A stretch of 34,971 bases of DNA from Bacteroidales bacterium (lineage in GTDB: Bacteria > Bacteroidota > Bacteroidia > Bacteroidales > P3): assembly GCA_016283745.1 (NCBI GenBank), contig JAEENM010000193.1:1-34971 (forward strand). The letters are read 5' to 3'. A model generated the notes under the pieces. It saw nothing but the letters and a program-made list of their open reading frames with translations. It had not been told where the DNA came from and made no database searches. Every line of letters begins with the position of its first letter. Within the stretch, counting starts at the first letter, position 1. Position numbers and translations under genes: made by a program. Below, one piece after another: positions 24,695-33,451 of this stretch.

Positions 24695-25452
24695 TTTCCA
24701 ACGCCAAGCTGAAATTTCTGGCAAGTTTCAAACAAGCCAAGAACCGGGCCGAGAGCAATGTCTTTGTTGTTGAAGGCGACAAGATTGTCCGCGAGGCGTT
24801 GCTTTCGGACCTCGAAGTGGAAGCCCTTTGTGCCACCGCCGAATGGCTCGATAGCAACCGGCATACGGTCAGCCAAAGGGTGAATTCCGAAGTGCTTTAC
24901 GAGGTGTCGGACGACGAGCTTTCGCGAATAAGTATGCAGAAAACTCCCAACAAAGTGTGGCTTCTGGCCCGTCAGCCGCAGCCCACGCCCGCCGATGCCA
25001 CAACGGAAGGCCTTGTCCTTGCCCTCGACCGCATTCAGGACCCCGGCAATATGGGCACGATTCTACGTATCGCCGACTGGTGCGGAGTGCGGCATATCGT
25101 TTGCACCCCCGACACGGTGGACTACCTCAACCCCAAGGTGGTGCAGGCTTCGATGGGCAGCGTGTTCCGCACGCAGGTGCATTATGCCGATTTGGAGGAC
25201 TTCATCGCGCAATGCCAAAAGAACGGCAAAGCCACGTACGGAGCCGTCCTCGGAGGTAAAAATGTGTTTGAAACCACGTTGAGCGACAATGCGGTGCTCG
25301 TTATCGGAAACGAGTCGAAAGGAATCTCGCCAGAGCTGGCCGGGAAATTGGAGAAACTGTCGATTCCCAACTGGGGAGGCACCTGCGAGTCGCTGAACGC
25401 CTCGGTGGCCACCGGCATTTTCTGCGCCGAATTCCGCCGCCGTACCCAATGA
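24691..25452 (+). CDS. SpoU/TrmH-family RNA 2'-O-methyltransferase
   Basis: 253 aa. The C-terminal SPOUT domain has all three motifs: LDRIQDPGNMGTILRIADW (about 112-130), VLVIGNESKGIS, and IPNWGG followed by SLNASVATGI (234-243) of the trefoil knot that binds S-adenosylmethionine. The N-terminal 100 residues (KLKFLASFKQAKNRAESNVF, then VVEGDKIVREAL) form the L30e-like substrate-binding domain of the 23S rRNA methyltransferase branch (RlmB/TsnR-like). It transfers methyl to a ribose 2'-OH of rRNA or tRNA; the exact nucleotide is unknown. Its start overlaps the stop of pgi by 4 nt. Confidence 0.93.
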   Translation: MISNAKLKFLASFKQAKNRAESNVFVVEGDKIVREALLSDLEVEALCATAEWLDSNRHTVSQRVNSEVLYEVSDDELSRISMQKTPNKVWLLARQPQPTPADATTEGLVLALDRIQDPGNMGTILRIADWCGVRHIVCTPDTVDYLNPKVVQASMGSVFRTQVHYADLEDFIAQCQKNGKATYGAVLGGKNVFETTLSDNAVLVIGNESKGISPELAGKLEKLSIPNWGGTCESLNASVATGIFCAEFRRRTQ

Positions 25453-25478
25453 AGTTTCGTTTTTTCAAAATAAAAACG

Positions 25479-25487
25479 TACCTTTGC
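25479..25487 (+). promoter_or_regulatory. -7 promoter element of the MBL hydrolase gene
   Basis: TACCTTTGC, 65 nt before the ATG at 25553, with TTTCG near the -33 position. It probably also drives the lipoprotein and YifB genes that follow. Confidence 0.75.
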
Positions 25488-25552
25488 ATTGATTGCGAAT
25501 ATTGTAACGAATAGCCGATAACACATCACAACTACCCGAAAACCAACAAACT

Positions 25553-26212
25553 ATGGTAAAAATTGAGCAATTTGTATTCAACCATATTGAGGTGAACACC
25601 TACCTTGTTTACGACGAAACCCTTTCGTGCGTGGTGATAGACCCTGGCATGGAAAACCAGAGAGAGAACGAATATTTGGAGGGTTTCATCGCCGACCATC
25701 GTCTAAAAGTAGAGGCGATACTGCTAACCCACACGCATTTCGACCATATCGCTGGACTGAAATGGATGTACGACAAGTACCAAGTTCCGGTGTATCTGCA
25801 CGCCGACTCGCAGAAAATAATGCGTCAGGCGGAGATTTACGCCTCAGTGCTGGGATTCGACACCGGTGCTTTGGGTGATATTCCGGTGACCACCATCAAC
25901 GAGGGCGAAACTATCGACTTCGGCGAAAGCCGCGTGGAGGTGCTTTTTGTTCCCGGCCACGCCGCAGGAAGTCTCTGTTTCTGCATACATTCCGACAAGG
26001 CGGTGTTTACCGGCGACGCACTTTTCTGTGGCAGCATAGGCCGCACCGACCTGCCCACCGGCGATCAGGGGCTGCTGATGGAAAACCTCAGGACTAAAGT
26101 GCTTACCCTGCCCGAAGACTATAAGGTGTATCCCGGCCACGGGCCCAAGTCAACAATCGCCGACGAAAAAGCGTTCAACCCATTTTTCAATCCCGCAATG
26201 CGCCACTTTTAG
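25553..26212 (+). CDS. MBL-fold metal-dependent hydrolase, glyoxalase II-like
   Basis: 219 aa. The metallo-beta-lactamase fold motif THTHFDH (His60, His62, Asp64, His65) with His136 (PGHAAGS), Asp155 (FTGDALF) and His196 (YPGHGP) supplies a full binuclear metal site. FCGSIGRTDLPTGD is the phrase typical of the YcbL/glyoxalase-II-like branch, which hydrolyses thioesters; it lacks the C-terminal helical domain of true glyoxalase II that binds glutathione. There is no signal peptide, so it is cytoplasmic. The natural substrate is not known. The DUF4296-like lipoprotein gene begins 15 nt downstream. Confidence 0.92.
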   Translation: MVKIEQFVFNHIEVNTYLVYDETLSCVVIDPGMENQRENEYLEGFIADHRLKVEAILLTHTHFDHIAGLKWMYDKYQVPVYLHADSQKIMRQAEIYASVLGFDTGALGDIPVTTINEGETIDFGESRVEVLFVPGHAAGSLCFCIHSDKAVFTGDALFCGSIGRTDLPTGDQGLLMENLRTKVLTLPEDYKVYPGHGPKSTIADEKAFNPFFNPAMRHF

Positions 26213-26227
26213 AACACCCTTAATATT

Positions 26228-26572
26228 ATGACTATGACCACATTACGACATTTCGCCACTGCTATTCTTTTGGTTTCCGCACTGTTGATGTCCGCCTGCA
26301 ACAAAAACAAAGTGCCGGAAGGTGTTATCAAGGAAAAGACAATGATTGAGCTACTTACGGAGATGCACACCGCCGACGCCTATTTCAACAACATCAACGA
26401 CTACGAGTGCGACACTATGATAGGCGAGATATACTACACCTATAACCAGATTTTCAAAAAATACGGTACAAACAAGGAGGAGTTCGAAAGGAGTATGGAC
26501 TATTACTCACAAAACCCCAAGAAATTCCGCGAGATGTACGAGAAAGTGGTCCTTAAACTGAATAAAAAATAA
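26228..26572 (+). CDS. DUF4296-like lipoprotein
   Basis: 114 aa. A lipoprotein signal (about 1-23) ends in LMSAC with Cys24 as the lipidation site. The mature part (KTMIELLTEMHTADAYFNNI, then YNQIFKKYGTNKEEFERSMDYY and FREMYEKVVLKLNKK) is all-helical and matches the Bacteroidota DUF4296 pattern of a short helical domain following the lipid anchor. It is probably held in the envelope by its lipid after LspA processing. Function is unknown. It sits between the MBL hydrolase and YifB genes with tiny gaps (15 and 5 nt), so it is in one operon. An alternative start two codons downstream (26234) is equally possible. Confidence 0.85.
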   Translation: MTMTTLRHFATAILLVSALLMSACNKNKVPEGVIKEKTMIELLTEMHTADAYFNNINDYECDTMIGEIYYTYNQIFKKYGTNKEEFERSMDYYSQNPKKFREMYEKVVLKLNKK

Positions 26573-26577
26573 GAGAT

Positions 26578-28119
26578 ATGTTAGTAAAGACTTACGGAAG
26601 TGCTATTTATGGAGTAAACGCCTTGACGATAACCGTCGAGGTTAGTGTGGATCAGGGAGTGAATTTCACTTTGGTGGGACTGCCCGACAACGCTGTTAAG
26701 GAGAGTCAGCAGCGCATCGACTCGGCCCTGCACCAGTACGGCTTCCGCATCCCAGGCAAGAAAGTGGTGATAAACATGGCTCCCGCCGACATCCGCAAGG
26801 AAGGCTCGGCCTACGACCTCACCCTTGCCATCGGCATACTTGCCGCTTCGGAACAGATAAAAGCCGACTTGGTGAGCGACTATATCATTATGGGAGAGCT
26901 TTCGCTCGATGGCGGACTGCAGCCCATCAAAGGCGTTCTGCCCATTGCCATCGAGGCACGCAACAAAGGCTTCAAAGGCATTATCCTGCCCAAGAAAAAC
27001 GCCCGCGAGGCCGCCATTGTGAATGACCTCGAAGTGTACGGCGCCGAGAATATCAAGGAGGTCATCGATTTCTTCAACGGCGAAGGAACGATAGAGCAGA
27101 CCCAGTTCGACACCCGCAAGGAGTTCTACAAAAGTCTCAACGAATACGAGTTCGATTTTGCCGACGTGAAAGGGCAGGAGAATATTAAACGCGCCCTCGA
27201 GATTGCCGCCGCAGGCGGACATAATGTGATTCTGATCGGTCCTCCGGGCAGCGGTAAGACAATGCTTGCCAAGCGTATGCCCTCTATACTTCCTCCGCTT
27301 AATCTGTACGAGTCGTTGGAAACCACCAAGATACACTCCGTGGCTGGCAAGATGCGCAGCGAGGATGCCCTTATCGCCGTGCGTCCTTTCCGCAGTCCGC
27401 ACCACACCATCTCCGACGTGGCACTGGTGGGCGGCGGCAGCAATCCGCAGCCGGGCGAGATTTCGTTGGCACACAACGGGGTGCTTTTCCTCGACGAGCT
27501 GCCCGAGTTCAAACGTCAGGTGCTAGAAGTGCTGCGTCAGCCGATGGAGGAACGCAAGGTTACCATCTCGCGTGCCCGCATGACCACCGAATACCCCGCC
27601 AGTTTTATGCTGGTGGCAGCCATGAACCCTTGTCCCTGCGGCTATTACAACCATCCCGAAATACCCTGCACCTGTCCTCCGGGAGCAGTGAACAAATATC
27701 TGAACAAAATCTCCGGCCCGCTGCTCGACCGCATCGACCTGCATGTGGAGGTGGTTCCGGTTCCGTTCAAGGAGCTGATAAACAAGCAGAGCACCGAGAC
27801 TAGCGCGCAGATACGCGAGCGGGTGATAAAAGCACGTGCCATTCAGGAGGAGCGTTACAAGGACTACCCCGGCATACACTGCAACGCACAGATAGGATCC
27901 AAGCTGTTCCACAAAGTGTGCGTGATAGACGCCGAAGGGCAGGAGATACTCAAGGCCGCCATGGACCGCCTCGGACTCTCGGCACGTGCCTACGACCGCA
28001 TTCTGAAAGTGTCGCGCACCATCGCCGACCTCGAAGGTGCCGAGAACATCTCAGTCGACCACCTCAGCGAAGCCATCAACTTCCGCAGCCTTGACAGGGA
28101 GAACTGGGGGAAAGAATAG
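26578..28119 (+). CDS. YifB/ComM-family Mg-chelatase-like AAA+ ATPase
   Basis: 513 aa, normal length. The N-terminal domain (about 1-190; SAIYGVNALTITVEVSVDQG, VGLPDNAVKESQQRI) is the lon-like ChlI domain. The AAA+ core has Walker A GPPGSGKTMLAKRMPSILPP (221-240, Lys227), SPHHTISDVALVGGG, Walker B VLFLDELPEF and sensor sequence MLVAAMNPCPCGYY. The cysteine cluster CPCGYYNHPEIPCTCPPG is a conserved putative zinc-binding insert. The C-terminal domain ends AYDRILKVSRTIADLEG. In transformable bacteria ComM is a hexameric helicase that promotes branch migration during recombination of incoming DNA. It is common in non-competent species too, so competence is not implied here. Confidence 0.95.
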   Translation: MLVKTYGSAIYGVNALTITVEVSVDQGVNFTLVGLPDNAVKESQQRIDSALHQYGFRIPGKKVVINMAPADIRKEGSAYDLTLAIGILAASEQIKADLVSDYIIMGELSLDGGLQPIKGVLPIAIEARNKGFKGIILPKKNAREAAIVNDLEVYGAENIKEVIDFFNGEGTIEQTQFDTRKEFYKSLNEYEFDFADVKGQENIKRALEIAAAGGHNVILIGPPGSGKTMLAKRMPSILPPLNLYESLETTKIHSVAGKMRSEDALIAVRPFRSPHHTISDVALVGGGSNPQPGEISLAHNGVLFLDELPEFKRQVLEVLRQPMEERKVTISRARMTTEYPASFMLVAAMNPCPCGYYNHPEIPCTCPPGAVNKYLNKISGPLLDRIDLHVEVVPVPFKELINKQSTETSAQIRERVIKARAIQEERYKDYPGIHCNAQIGSKLFHKVCVIDAEGQEILKAAMDRLGLSARAYDRILKVSRTIADLEGAENISVDHLSEAINFRSLDRENWGKE

Positions 28120-28167
28120 AAAAGACAAAAATTTAATAAAAAAATAAACAATTAAAAAACAAACAAG

Positions 28168-28989
28168 ATGAACGAGATAGAAACGAATGATTTATCTGAA
28201 GAAAATGTACCACAGAATACAGAAGATTTAGGTTTCACTTTCAACTGGTGGAATTTGATTATCGGAGCCGTTATCTGCTATTTTTGGTTCTCCGAGAGAT
28301 GGGCCTTTGTGATATCATTATTAATTGTTATTATCATTCACGAAATGGGGCATATTATAATAAGCAAGAAGTTTGGTTGCATGATAAAGGAGGTGCAAGT
28401 TTTTTTTCTGTCGTTTATTAGTTACAAGCCTAAGCCCAAGCCTGATGCCAAGTGCAGTTGGTGGAGAAATATCAAATGGAGTATTGGCTCACTGCCTTTG
28501 GGCGGAATAACATATTTTAAGGAACGGCCAAATTATATGATATATGACAATGAAGAAGACCAAATCGATGAAAAGGAAAAAGCAGCAAAGTCGCCTTATG
28601 TCGTAGACAAACCTGCTTGGCAACGGTTAATTATCTCTGCCGGAGGCGTTCTTTTCAATTTTGCCACATTCTTAATCATCTACCTTTCCATTTTTATATC
28701 TTCTATTATTTCACCCAACCAGTATTATTTGTTTTGGTCTGACAGTATTTTGATTGAAATAATGATAATATCGCTGGTTGTGGCGGTGTTGAACATTTTG
28801 CCTGTTTATCCTCTCGACGGGGGAAATATTCTCTTTGAGAGTTATGAGATGATTACCGGCAAAAAAATGTCTCCACGTTTTGTAAATGTTTGTGGAATAA
28901 TAGGTTTTGTGATAATTATCCTGTTCTTCTTTGTTTTTACCGGTTGGATGGACAAACTCTTCGACCCATTATTCAGAATGCTTTTTTGA
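28168..28989 (+). CDS. Membrane M50 (site-2-protease-like) metalloprotease
   Basis: 273 aa with about five hydrophobic segments. HEMGH at 58-62, inside a transmembrane helix, is the M50 zinc site. NILPVYPLDGGN (209-220, Asp217) supplies the third ligand and matches the S2P 'NxxPxxPLDGG' motif. No PDZ domain is present between the halves; instead there is a loop of about 80 residues with charged stretches (DNEEDQIDEKEKAAK). This makes it a compact relative of SpoIVFB/YydH-type proteases rather than RseP. The substrate is unknown. Base use is AT-rich compared with the YifB gene before it, hinting at a different history. It lies 48 nt after YifB and converges on the envelope operon at 29094. Confidence 0.85.
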   Translation: MNEIETNDLSEENVPQNTEDLGFTFNWWNLIIGAVICYFWFSERWAFVISLLIVIIIHEMGHIIISKKFGCMIKEVQVFFLSFISYKPKPKPDAKCSWWRNIKWSIGSLPLGGITYFKERPNYMIYDNEEDQIDEKEKAAKSPYVVDKPAWQRLIISAGGVLFNFATFLIIYLSIFISSIISPNQYYLFWSDSILIEIMIISLVVAVLNILPVYPLDGGNILFESYEMITGKKMSPRFVNVCGIIGFVIIILFFFVFTGWMDKLFDPLFRMLF

Positions 28990-29093
28990 TACTGTTTTTT
29001 GTGGCAAAGTATGTTCAGAATGGTTATGCCTTATGCCAAAACAGTATGAAAGCAATTGTCTTTTGAAAGATTCACCATGTTTAAAATGGTATA

Positions 29094-29447
29094 TCAATCG
29101 TACTTCGCCATATAAAACCCCAAAAGGAAAAAGAACAAGAAATATAAAAACAGAACTACCGCAAGTACAATGCCGAGAATCAACCCGATGGTGGAGGTTG
29201 TCCGTCCGACAGAAATGTATTTGTCGCATGAGCGGTCGTTGCTAGTCGCTGCAAGTTTTTTCGCTTTTTTAGCTTTTACAAGTCCTATTATGGAAACCAC
29301 AATGGCAGCAGGGTCGCCGACGGTGCAGGCTCCAACCGACACTATTCCCAGCACCATCGAGGTCTTGGACGTGGCCAAAAGTTCTTTGTCCGGTTCTTGT
29401 TGTGCAGGAACCGTGTCAAGGTTTTGTGGGACAATGTTTTCTTCCAT
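29094..29447 (-). CDS. Small membrane protein, DUF4190/CD225-like
   Basis: 117 aa. A soluble, acidic N-terminus (1-28) precedes a hydrophobic segment with MVLGIVSVGACTVGDPAAIVVSIIGL (about 31-56), a basic KAKKAKKLAA loop, and a second hydrophobic segment TIGLILGIVLAVVLFLYFLF (about 86-105). The 'LGIxSxxx...P.AIxxSIxGLxxAKKAK' pattern is like DUF4190/CD225 two-helix membrane proteins, whose role is unknown. It is the last gene of the three-gene minus-strand operon, starting 5 nt after the beta-barrel gene, and no terminator is clear after it. Confidence 0.7.
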   Translation of the reverse strand: MEENIVPQNLDTVPAQQEPDKELLATSKTSMVLGIVSVGACTVGDPAAIVVSIIGLVKAKKAKKLAATSNDRSCDKYISVGRTTSTIGLILGIVLAVVLFLYFLFFFLLGFYMAKYD

Positions 29448-29452
29448 AAGAA

Positions 29453-30196
29453 TTACATATCAAGAATGGTTTTGCGGGTGGGTTTCCACTCTTTTTTGTG
29501 CTTGCTTAATTTGTACGAAAACACAACATTAAACATAAGCATTTTGCGTTGTTTGTCAAGGGTTTTGAATTTGTGGTGGGTTTCCTCGCCCGAGCCCTTT
29601 ATTGTAGGACTACCAAGGCTTACAAGTTCTCCACCCAATGAAAACTGGCGGAAAGTAATGCCTGCATCGATGGCCAAAGCGGCTGAAAATACAGGATTGC
29701 ACCTTACTTCAAAGTTTTTCCATCCGGTAGATGTCGTGTAATGAACGTTCAAACCCGCACCGGCTCCAAAATAGGCAGACCAATAGTTTGAATTGCCAAA
29801 AGGAGTTCTGTAGCTAACGCCTACCCACAAAGGGAAATTGAAATATTGTGGAGGGGTTTGGTTTTGGGGTTCGTTTTCGTCTTTAGGATGTGGGTTTTTG
29901 CATATCTCGCGATATCTGGCATTTGTCATATTCCAATAAATATCGCCACCCACAAAGAAAGCTATTCCGTTAGCCAGGTCGAAGTTGTACCGGTAGCCTA
30001 ATCCTGCACCTTCTGCGGCGCCGCTGCCGATAAGACCATTTTCAGCCATTTCGGCTGTCTCTCCTACACGGTCGAAGTCACCAATAGGGAAAGTCCCCTT
30101 CAGCTTTATCTCATGATAATTCTGTGCGACAGCGCAGTTGAGACATACTATGGCCACAGCCAATGACAGAATAATCTTGCCCAAGGTCGTTTTCAT
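29453..30196 (-). CDS. Outer-membrane beta-barrel protein
   Basis: 247 aa with a signal peptide (about 1-24, ending AVA). The mature part alternates short amphipathic strands with glycines and aromatics (AGLGYRYNFDLANGIAFFVG, FNFPLWVGVSYRTPFG, YWSAYFGAGAGLNVHY) and ends on strand FNVVFSYKLSKH, as in eight-stranded OmpA/OmpX-like barrels of Bacteroidota. No plug or OmpA C-terminal peptidoglycan domain is visible. It is in an operon with another barrel gene (17 nt upstream). The function is unknown; it may be a porin-like or structural protein. Confidence 0.8.
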   Translation of the reverse strand: MKTTLGKIILSLAVAIVCLNCAVAQNYHEIKLKGTFPIGDFDRVGETAEMAENGLIGSGAAEGAGLGYRYNFDLANGIAFFVGGDIYWNMTNARYREICKNPHPKDENEPQNQTPPQYFNFPLWVGVSYRTPFGNSNYWSAYFGAGAGLNVHYTTSTGWKNFEVRCNPVFSAALAIDAGITFRQFSLGGELVSLGSPTIKGSGEETHHKFKTLDKQRKMLMFNVVFSYKLSKHKKEWKPTRKTILDM

Positions 30197-30213
30197 GTCT
30201 TAAATAATGGTTT

Positions 30214-30906
30214 TTACCAGCAGAAACCGAGTTTGAACATCAGGGCACCCAAATATTGGGTGTAGTCTTTGTCTTTGGTTTCTACAGTGGTGTGATTGCC
30301 GAGGCTGTAGTAGTGAACACCAACGTTAACGTGTCTGCCGAAATATACGCCGGCACCCACCTGCCAAGCCATTGCGAAATCGGTTCCGTATTTTTCTTGA
30401 GCTCCGCTCCAGCCCTGAGGGGTGATGTAAAGCATGTCGGCTCCGATACCGAACTCAGCGGAAACGCCGAAAACGTCGTTGAAATAGTAACGTCCGTTGG
30501 CACCAAGCATTATGGGCATGTTGATATAGTTGGGCATGTCGCATTTTTTGTCGTTGAAAACTTTGCGAACACTTTTGTCAAGGTTGTTCCATGTGAGGTC
30601 GATGCCTACAAAGGGACCTGCAGAGCATTGGTCGTCGATTATGCTGAATTCGAAACTATATTTGAAAGAGAGTCCAATTCCCATGGATGCGCTTGTGCCT
30701 ACATCCTCCCATCTCATAACCATATCAGGTTTTCCGGTCTCCATCAGGTTTTCAGCGGTTTTGTTGAAATTTCCTGTCGGAGCCACAGCTTCGAAACCGA
30801 AATAGAACTCGCCAAGACGGTCGCTGCCGCGGTGGTGGCGTTGTGCGTTGGCACTGATACTTGTGAGCAGCAGGGCTGCAGCCAGTAAAATGCGAATAAC
30901 TTTCAT
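30214..30906 (-). CDS. Outer-membrane beta-barrel protein
   Basis: 230 aa with a signal peptide (about 1-21, ending ANA). Strand-like segments rich in Gly, Tyr and Phe run through the protein (GEFYFGFEAVAPTGNF, SMGIGLSFKYSFEFSI, VGAGVYFGRHVNVGVHYYSL). It ends YLGALMFKLGFCW, with an aromatic last residue as expected for recognition by the BAM complex. It is similar in layout to the next gene but not closely alike, so the two may be old paralogs. It is the first gene of the operon, transcribed from the full promoter at 30954-30985. The function is unknown. Confidence 0.8.
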   Translation of the reverse strand: MKVIRILLAAALLLTSISANAQRHHRGSDRLGEFYFGFEAVAPTGNFNKTAENLMETGKPDMVMRWEDVGTSASMGIGLSFKYSFEFSIIDDQCSAGPFVGIDLTWNNLDKSVRKVFNDKKCDMPNYINMPIMLGANGRYYFNDVFGVSAEFGIGADMLYITPQGWSGAQEKYGTDFAMAWQVGAGVYFGRHVNVGVHYYSLGNHTTVETKDKDYTQYLGALMFKLGFCW

Positions 30907-30953
30907 ATCTTTTATTGTTTTAGTAAAACTATATTATACCTTATTTTGCGATT

Positions 30954-30985
30954 GCAAATATACGTTTTTTTCATCAGTTTTTCAA
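30954..30985 (-). promoter_or_regulatory. Complete promoter of the outer-membrane-protein operon
   Basis: On the minus strand TTG (30983-30985), part of TTTTG, is followed after exactly 20 nt by TATATTTGC (30954-30962), 47 nt before the ATG at 30906. Confidence 0.85.
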
Positions 30986-31298
30986 AAAAATATTTATCGC
31001 TTTAAAAATCAGACCACTATAAAACCATGTCTCGTTCAAAACTACTTTTGAAAACACAAAAAACTTCTGTTTTGGCACAGACAAGCGATAAAAACAGTCC
31101 GAAACAGAGTGTTATAAGAAAATTACCTTTTATGCAACAATCTGTGTAAGTGTGTTTTATAACTTTGGATACAATTTAATTGAAGAAAATCTCCCTATTT
31201 TCGCAAAATTTATGTAATTTTGTTGTGTGAAAAACGGACAAACCGTCTCACTTAAATTTAAAAAAAACAGGCAATCCGATTAAATTATATTTAAAGAA
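30986..31298 (+). other. AT-rich intergenic region with candidate speA promoters
   Basis: No gene is seen between the divergent operon promoter and speA. Two plus-strand -7-like elements are present, TAACTTTG (31160-31167) and TAATTTTG (31215-31222). The second is nearer the start and would give a leader of about 70 nt. Neither has a clean TTTG at -33, so the choice is open. Confidence 0.45.
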
Positions 31299-32699
31299 AT
31301 GAAAAACAAGTACATCGATTTGATTGACCAGTCGTTCGAATATCCGCAGGACGAATTCAAAACCATCGACAACGAACTGTATTTCCACGACATACCGCTG
31401 ATGGAGATCATAAAGCAGTACGGCACGCCGTTGAAAATAACCTATCTGCCAAAGATAAGCTCGCAGATACAGCGCGCCAAACGTCTTTTCAATGTGGCCA
31501 TCGCCAAGGTGGACTACAAAGGCACATATAACTACTGCTACTGCACCAAAAGCTCACATTTCTCCTTCGTTTTGGAGGAGGTTCTGAAAAACGATGTGAA
31601 CCTCGAAACCTCATCGGCGTTCGACATAAACCTTATTCAAGAACTCTATAACCAAGAGCTGATAACCAAGGACATTTTCATCATCTGCAACGGCTTCAAG
31701 CGTCCGCAGTACATTGAAAACATAGCCATGATGCTTAGCGACGGTTTCCACAATATGATTCCCGTCATCGATAACAAAAACGAAATCAACCTGCTCGACG
31801 AAGCCATCCAAAACCCTGCTGAACCCGTCAAGCTGGGCATACGCATTGCATCGGAGGAGGAACCGAAATTCGATTTCTACACCTCGCGCCTCGGCATCCG
31901 CTACAACGACATAGTGTCGTTCTACGAGGACAAAATAAAGGACAACAGCAAGTTCACTTTCAAAATGCTGCACTTTTTCATCAACACCGGAATCAAGGAT
32001 TCGGCTTACTATTGGAACGAGTTGGCCAAGTGCGTGAACGTGTATTGCGACTTGAAAAAGATCTGTCCCGAACTCGATTCGCTCAACATAGGCGGCGGTT
32101 TCCCAATCAAAAACTCGCTTGTCAGCAACTACGAGTACGACTATATGTCGGAAGAGATTCTGGCCCAGATTAAGAATATCTGCACCAACCGAGGTGTGGA
32201 TGAACCCAACATATTCACTGAATTCGGATCGTTCACCGTGGGCGAAAGCGGTGCAACTCTTTACAGCATCATCGACCAGAAACAGCAGAACGACCGCGAG
32301 CTGTGGTATATGATCGACAGTTCGTTCATCACCACCCTGCCCGACTCGTGGGGCATCAACCAACGTTGGATTATGCTGCCCATCAACAACTGGGACAAGG
32401 AGTACCAGAGGGTGTTCCTCGGTGGCCTCACCTGCGACAGTCAGGACTACTACAACAACGAGGCGCACGCCAACGCCATATTCCTGCCCAAACTGCAGAA
32501 GGACGAGCCGCTGTACATCGGTTTCTTCCATACAGGGGCATATCAGGAGAGCATAGGCGGCTATGGCGGCATACAGCACTGCCTCATCCCCGCACCAAAA
32601 CATATTATAATAGGTCTCGACGAAAACGGCGACTACTACACCAAGCTCTTTGCCAAGGAACAGAGTCACAAGTCGATGCTTAAAATTTTAGGATACTAA
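31299..32699 (+). CDS. speA: Arginine decarboxylase, short Bacteroidota form
   Basis: 466 aa, a fold-III PLP-dependent decarboxylase of the alanine racemase/ornithine-DAP-arginine decarboxylase group. The N-terminal TIM barrel holds YCTKSSHF with Lys84 as the PLP Schiff-base lysine; LNIGGGFP (GGG at 265-267) binds the PLP phosphate. The C-terminal beta domain supplies GLTCDSQDYY (Cys379), the substrate-contact cysteine motif, and later GAYQESIGGYGG. It lacks the inserts of the 630-660-aa E. coli-type SpeA, matching the shorter enzymes annotated as arginine decarboxylase in Bacteroidota. It makes agmatine for polyamine synthesis. Because related enzymes act on diaminopimelate or carboxynorspermidine, the substrate is likely but not certain. 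Confidence 0.82.
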   Translation: MKNKYIDLIDQSFEYPQDEFKTIDNELYFHDIPLMEIIKQYGTPLKITYLPKISSQIQRAKRLFNVAIAKVDYKGTYNYCYCTKSSHFSFVLEEVLKNDVNLETSSAFDINLIQELYNQELITKDIFIICNGFKRPQYIENIAMMLSDGFHNMIPVIDNKNEINLLDEAIQNPAEPVKLGIRIASEEEPKFDFYTSRLGIRYNDIVSFYEDKIKDNSKFTFKMLHFFINTGIKDSAYYWNELAKCVNVYCDLKKICPELDSLNIGGGFPIKNSLVSNYEYDYMSEEILAQIKNICTNRGVDEPNIFTEFGSFTVGESGATLYSIIDQKQQNDRELWYMIDSSFITTLPDSWGINQRWIMLPINNWDKEYQRVFLGGLTCDSQDYYNNEAHANAIFLPKLQKDEPLYIGFFHTGAYQESIGGYGGIQHCLIPAPKHIIIGLDENGDYYTKLFAKEQSHKSMLKILGY

Positions 32700-32720
32700 C
32701 ATTTACAAAAACACATAAAA

Positions 32721-33428
32721 ATGAGAAGAAATAAAGTATTTTTAGGTCTTTCGCTTGCCGTAACGCTCTTGCTTTCGGCAACGTCGTGCAATTCGCAGGA
32801 GTCCAAAGTTGAACTGAAAACCGCCAGCGACACTATGAGTTGGATTTTAGGTGAGAATTTCGCACGCGGACTCAAAGAGTCAAACGTGGAACTTAATAAA
32901 GCCGTGATTTTAAAAGCAGTTGAAGCCACCCTCGACGGAAAGCCATCTTTGGTGGACAATATTACCTACCAGGAGGGGCTGGATAATTTCGCCCTTGCTC
33001 TGCACATGGCTCAGCAGGAGAAGGCCAAAGCAACATTTGCTCAGCAACAGCAACAGCTGCAACAGCTTGCCGTTAACGATCCACAGTTGAAACTCGACGA
33101 ACGTAGCGGCATATATTATAAGGTGGTAAAAGAGGGCAAAGGCCCCAAAGCCCCTGAAAAAATGCGCGTGCGTTTCAACTACGAGGGACGATTGCTCGAC
33201 GGTACTGTGTTCGACAACTCTTTCGGAACCAATGGCATAATAAATCTTCCAGTTAACCTTATGCAGGGCGTAGGATATTCACTGACTTTGATGAACGCCG
33301 GTTCACGTTACATTTTCTACATCCCATCTCATCTGGCTTTCGGCGCCAATGGCAGCCCTCAGCTCAACATCCCCGGCGACGCCATTGTGGTTTACGAGAT
33401 AGAGCTTTACGAAATCTTGAAAGATTAG
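32721..33428 (+). CDS. FKBP-type peptidyl-prolyl isomerase lipoprotein
   Basis: 235 aa. A lipoprotein signal (1-22) ends SATSC with Cys23 as the lipidation site. Residues about 30-125 form the helical FKBP N-terminal dimerisation domain (DTMSWILGENFARGLKES, then a Gln-rich helix FAQQQQQLQQL). The C-terminal FKBP domain (about 132-235) has the expected phrases: GKGPKAPEKMRVRFNYEGRL, LLDGTVFDNSF, YIFYIPSHLAFGA and VVYEIELYEI. Such Mip/FkpA-like proteins catalyse proline isomerisation of exported proteins and act as chaperones at the membrane surface. It is 21 nt after speA, so may be cotranscribed, and ends at a strong bidirectional terminator. Confidence 0.93.
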   Translation: MRRNKVFLGLSLAVTLLLSATSCNSQESKVELKTASDTMSWILGENFARGLKESNVELNKAVILKAVEATLDGKPSLVDNITYQEGLDNFALALHMAQQEKAKATFAQQQQQLQQLAVNDPQLKLDERSGIYYKVVKEGKGPKAPEKMRVRFNYEGRLLDGTVFDNSFGTNGIINLPVNLMQGVGYSLTLMNAGSRYIFYIPSHLAFGANGSPQLNIPGDAIVVYEIELYEILKD

Positions 33429-33451
33429 CGATTGGATTGGACTGAAAAGAA

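Noticed and set aside
26578..28119. YifB/ComM as evidence of a natural-competence locus
   Set aside because: The family is widespread in non-competent bacteria and no other competence gene is present in the window.
31611..32669. A 352-codon open frame antisense to speA
   Set aside because: It has no motif or promoter, and its hydrophobic Val-rich composition is typical of the complement of GAC/AAC-rich coding DNA.
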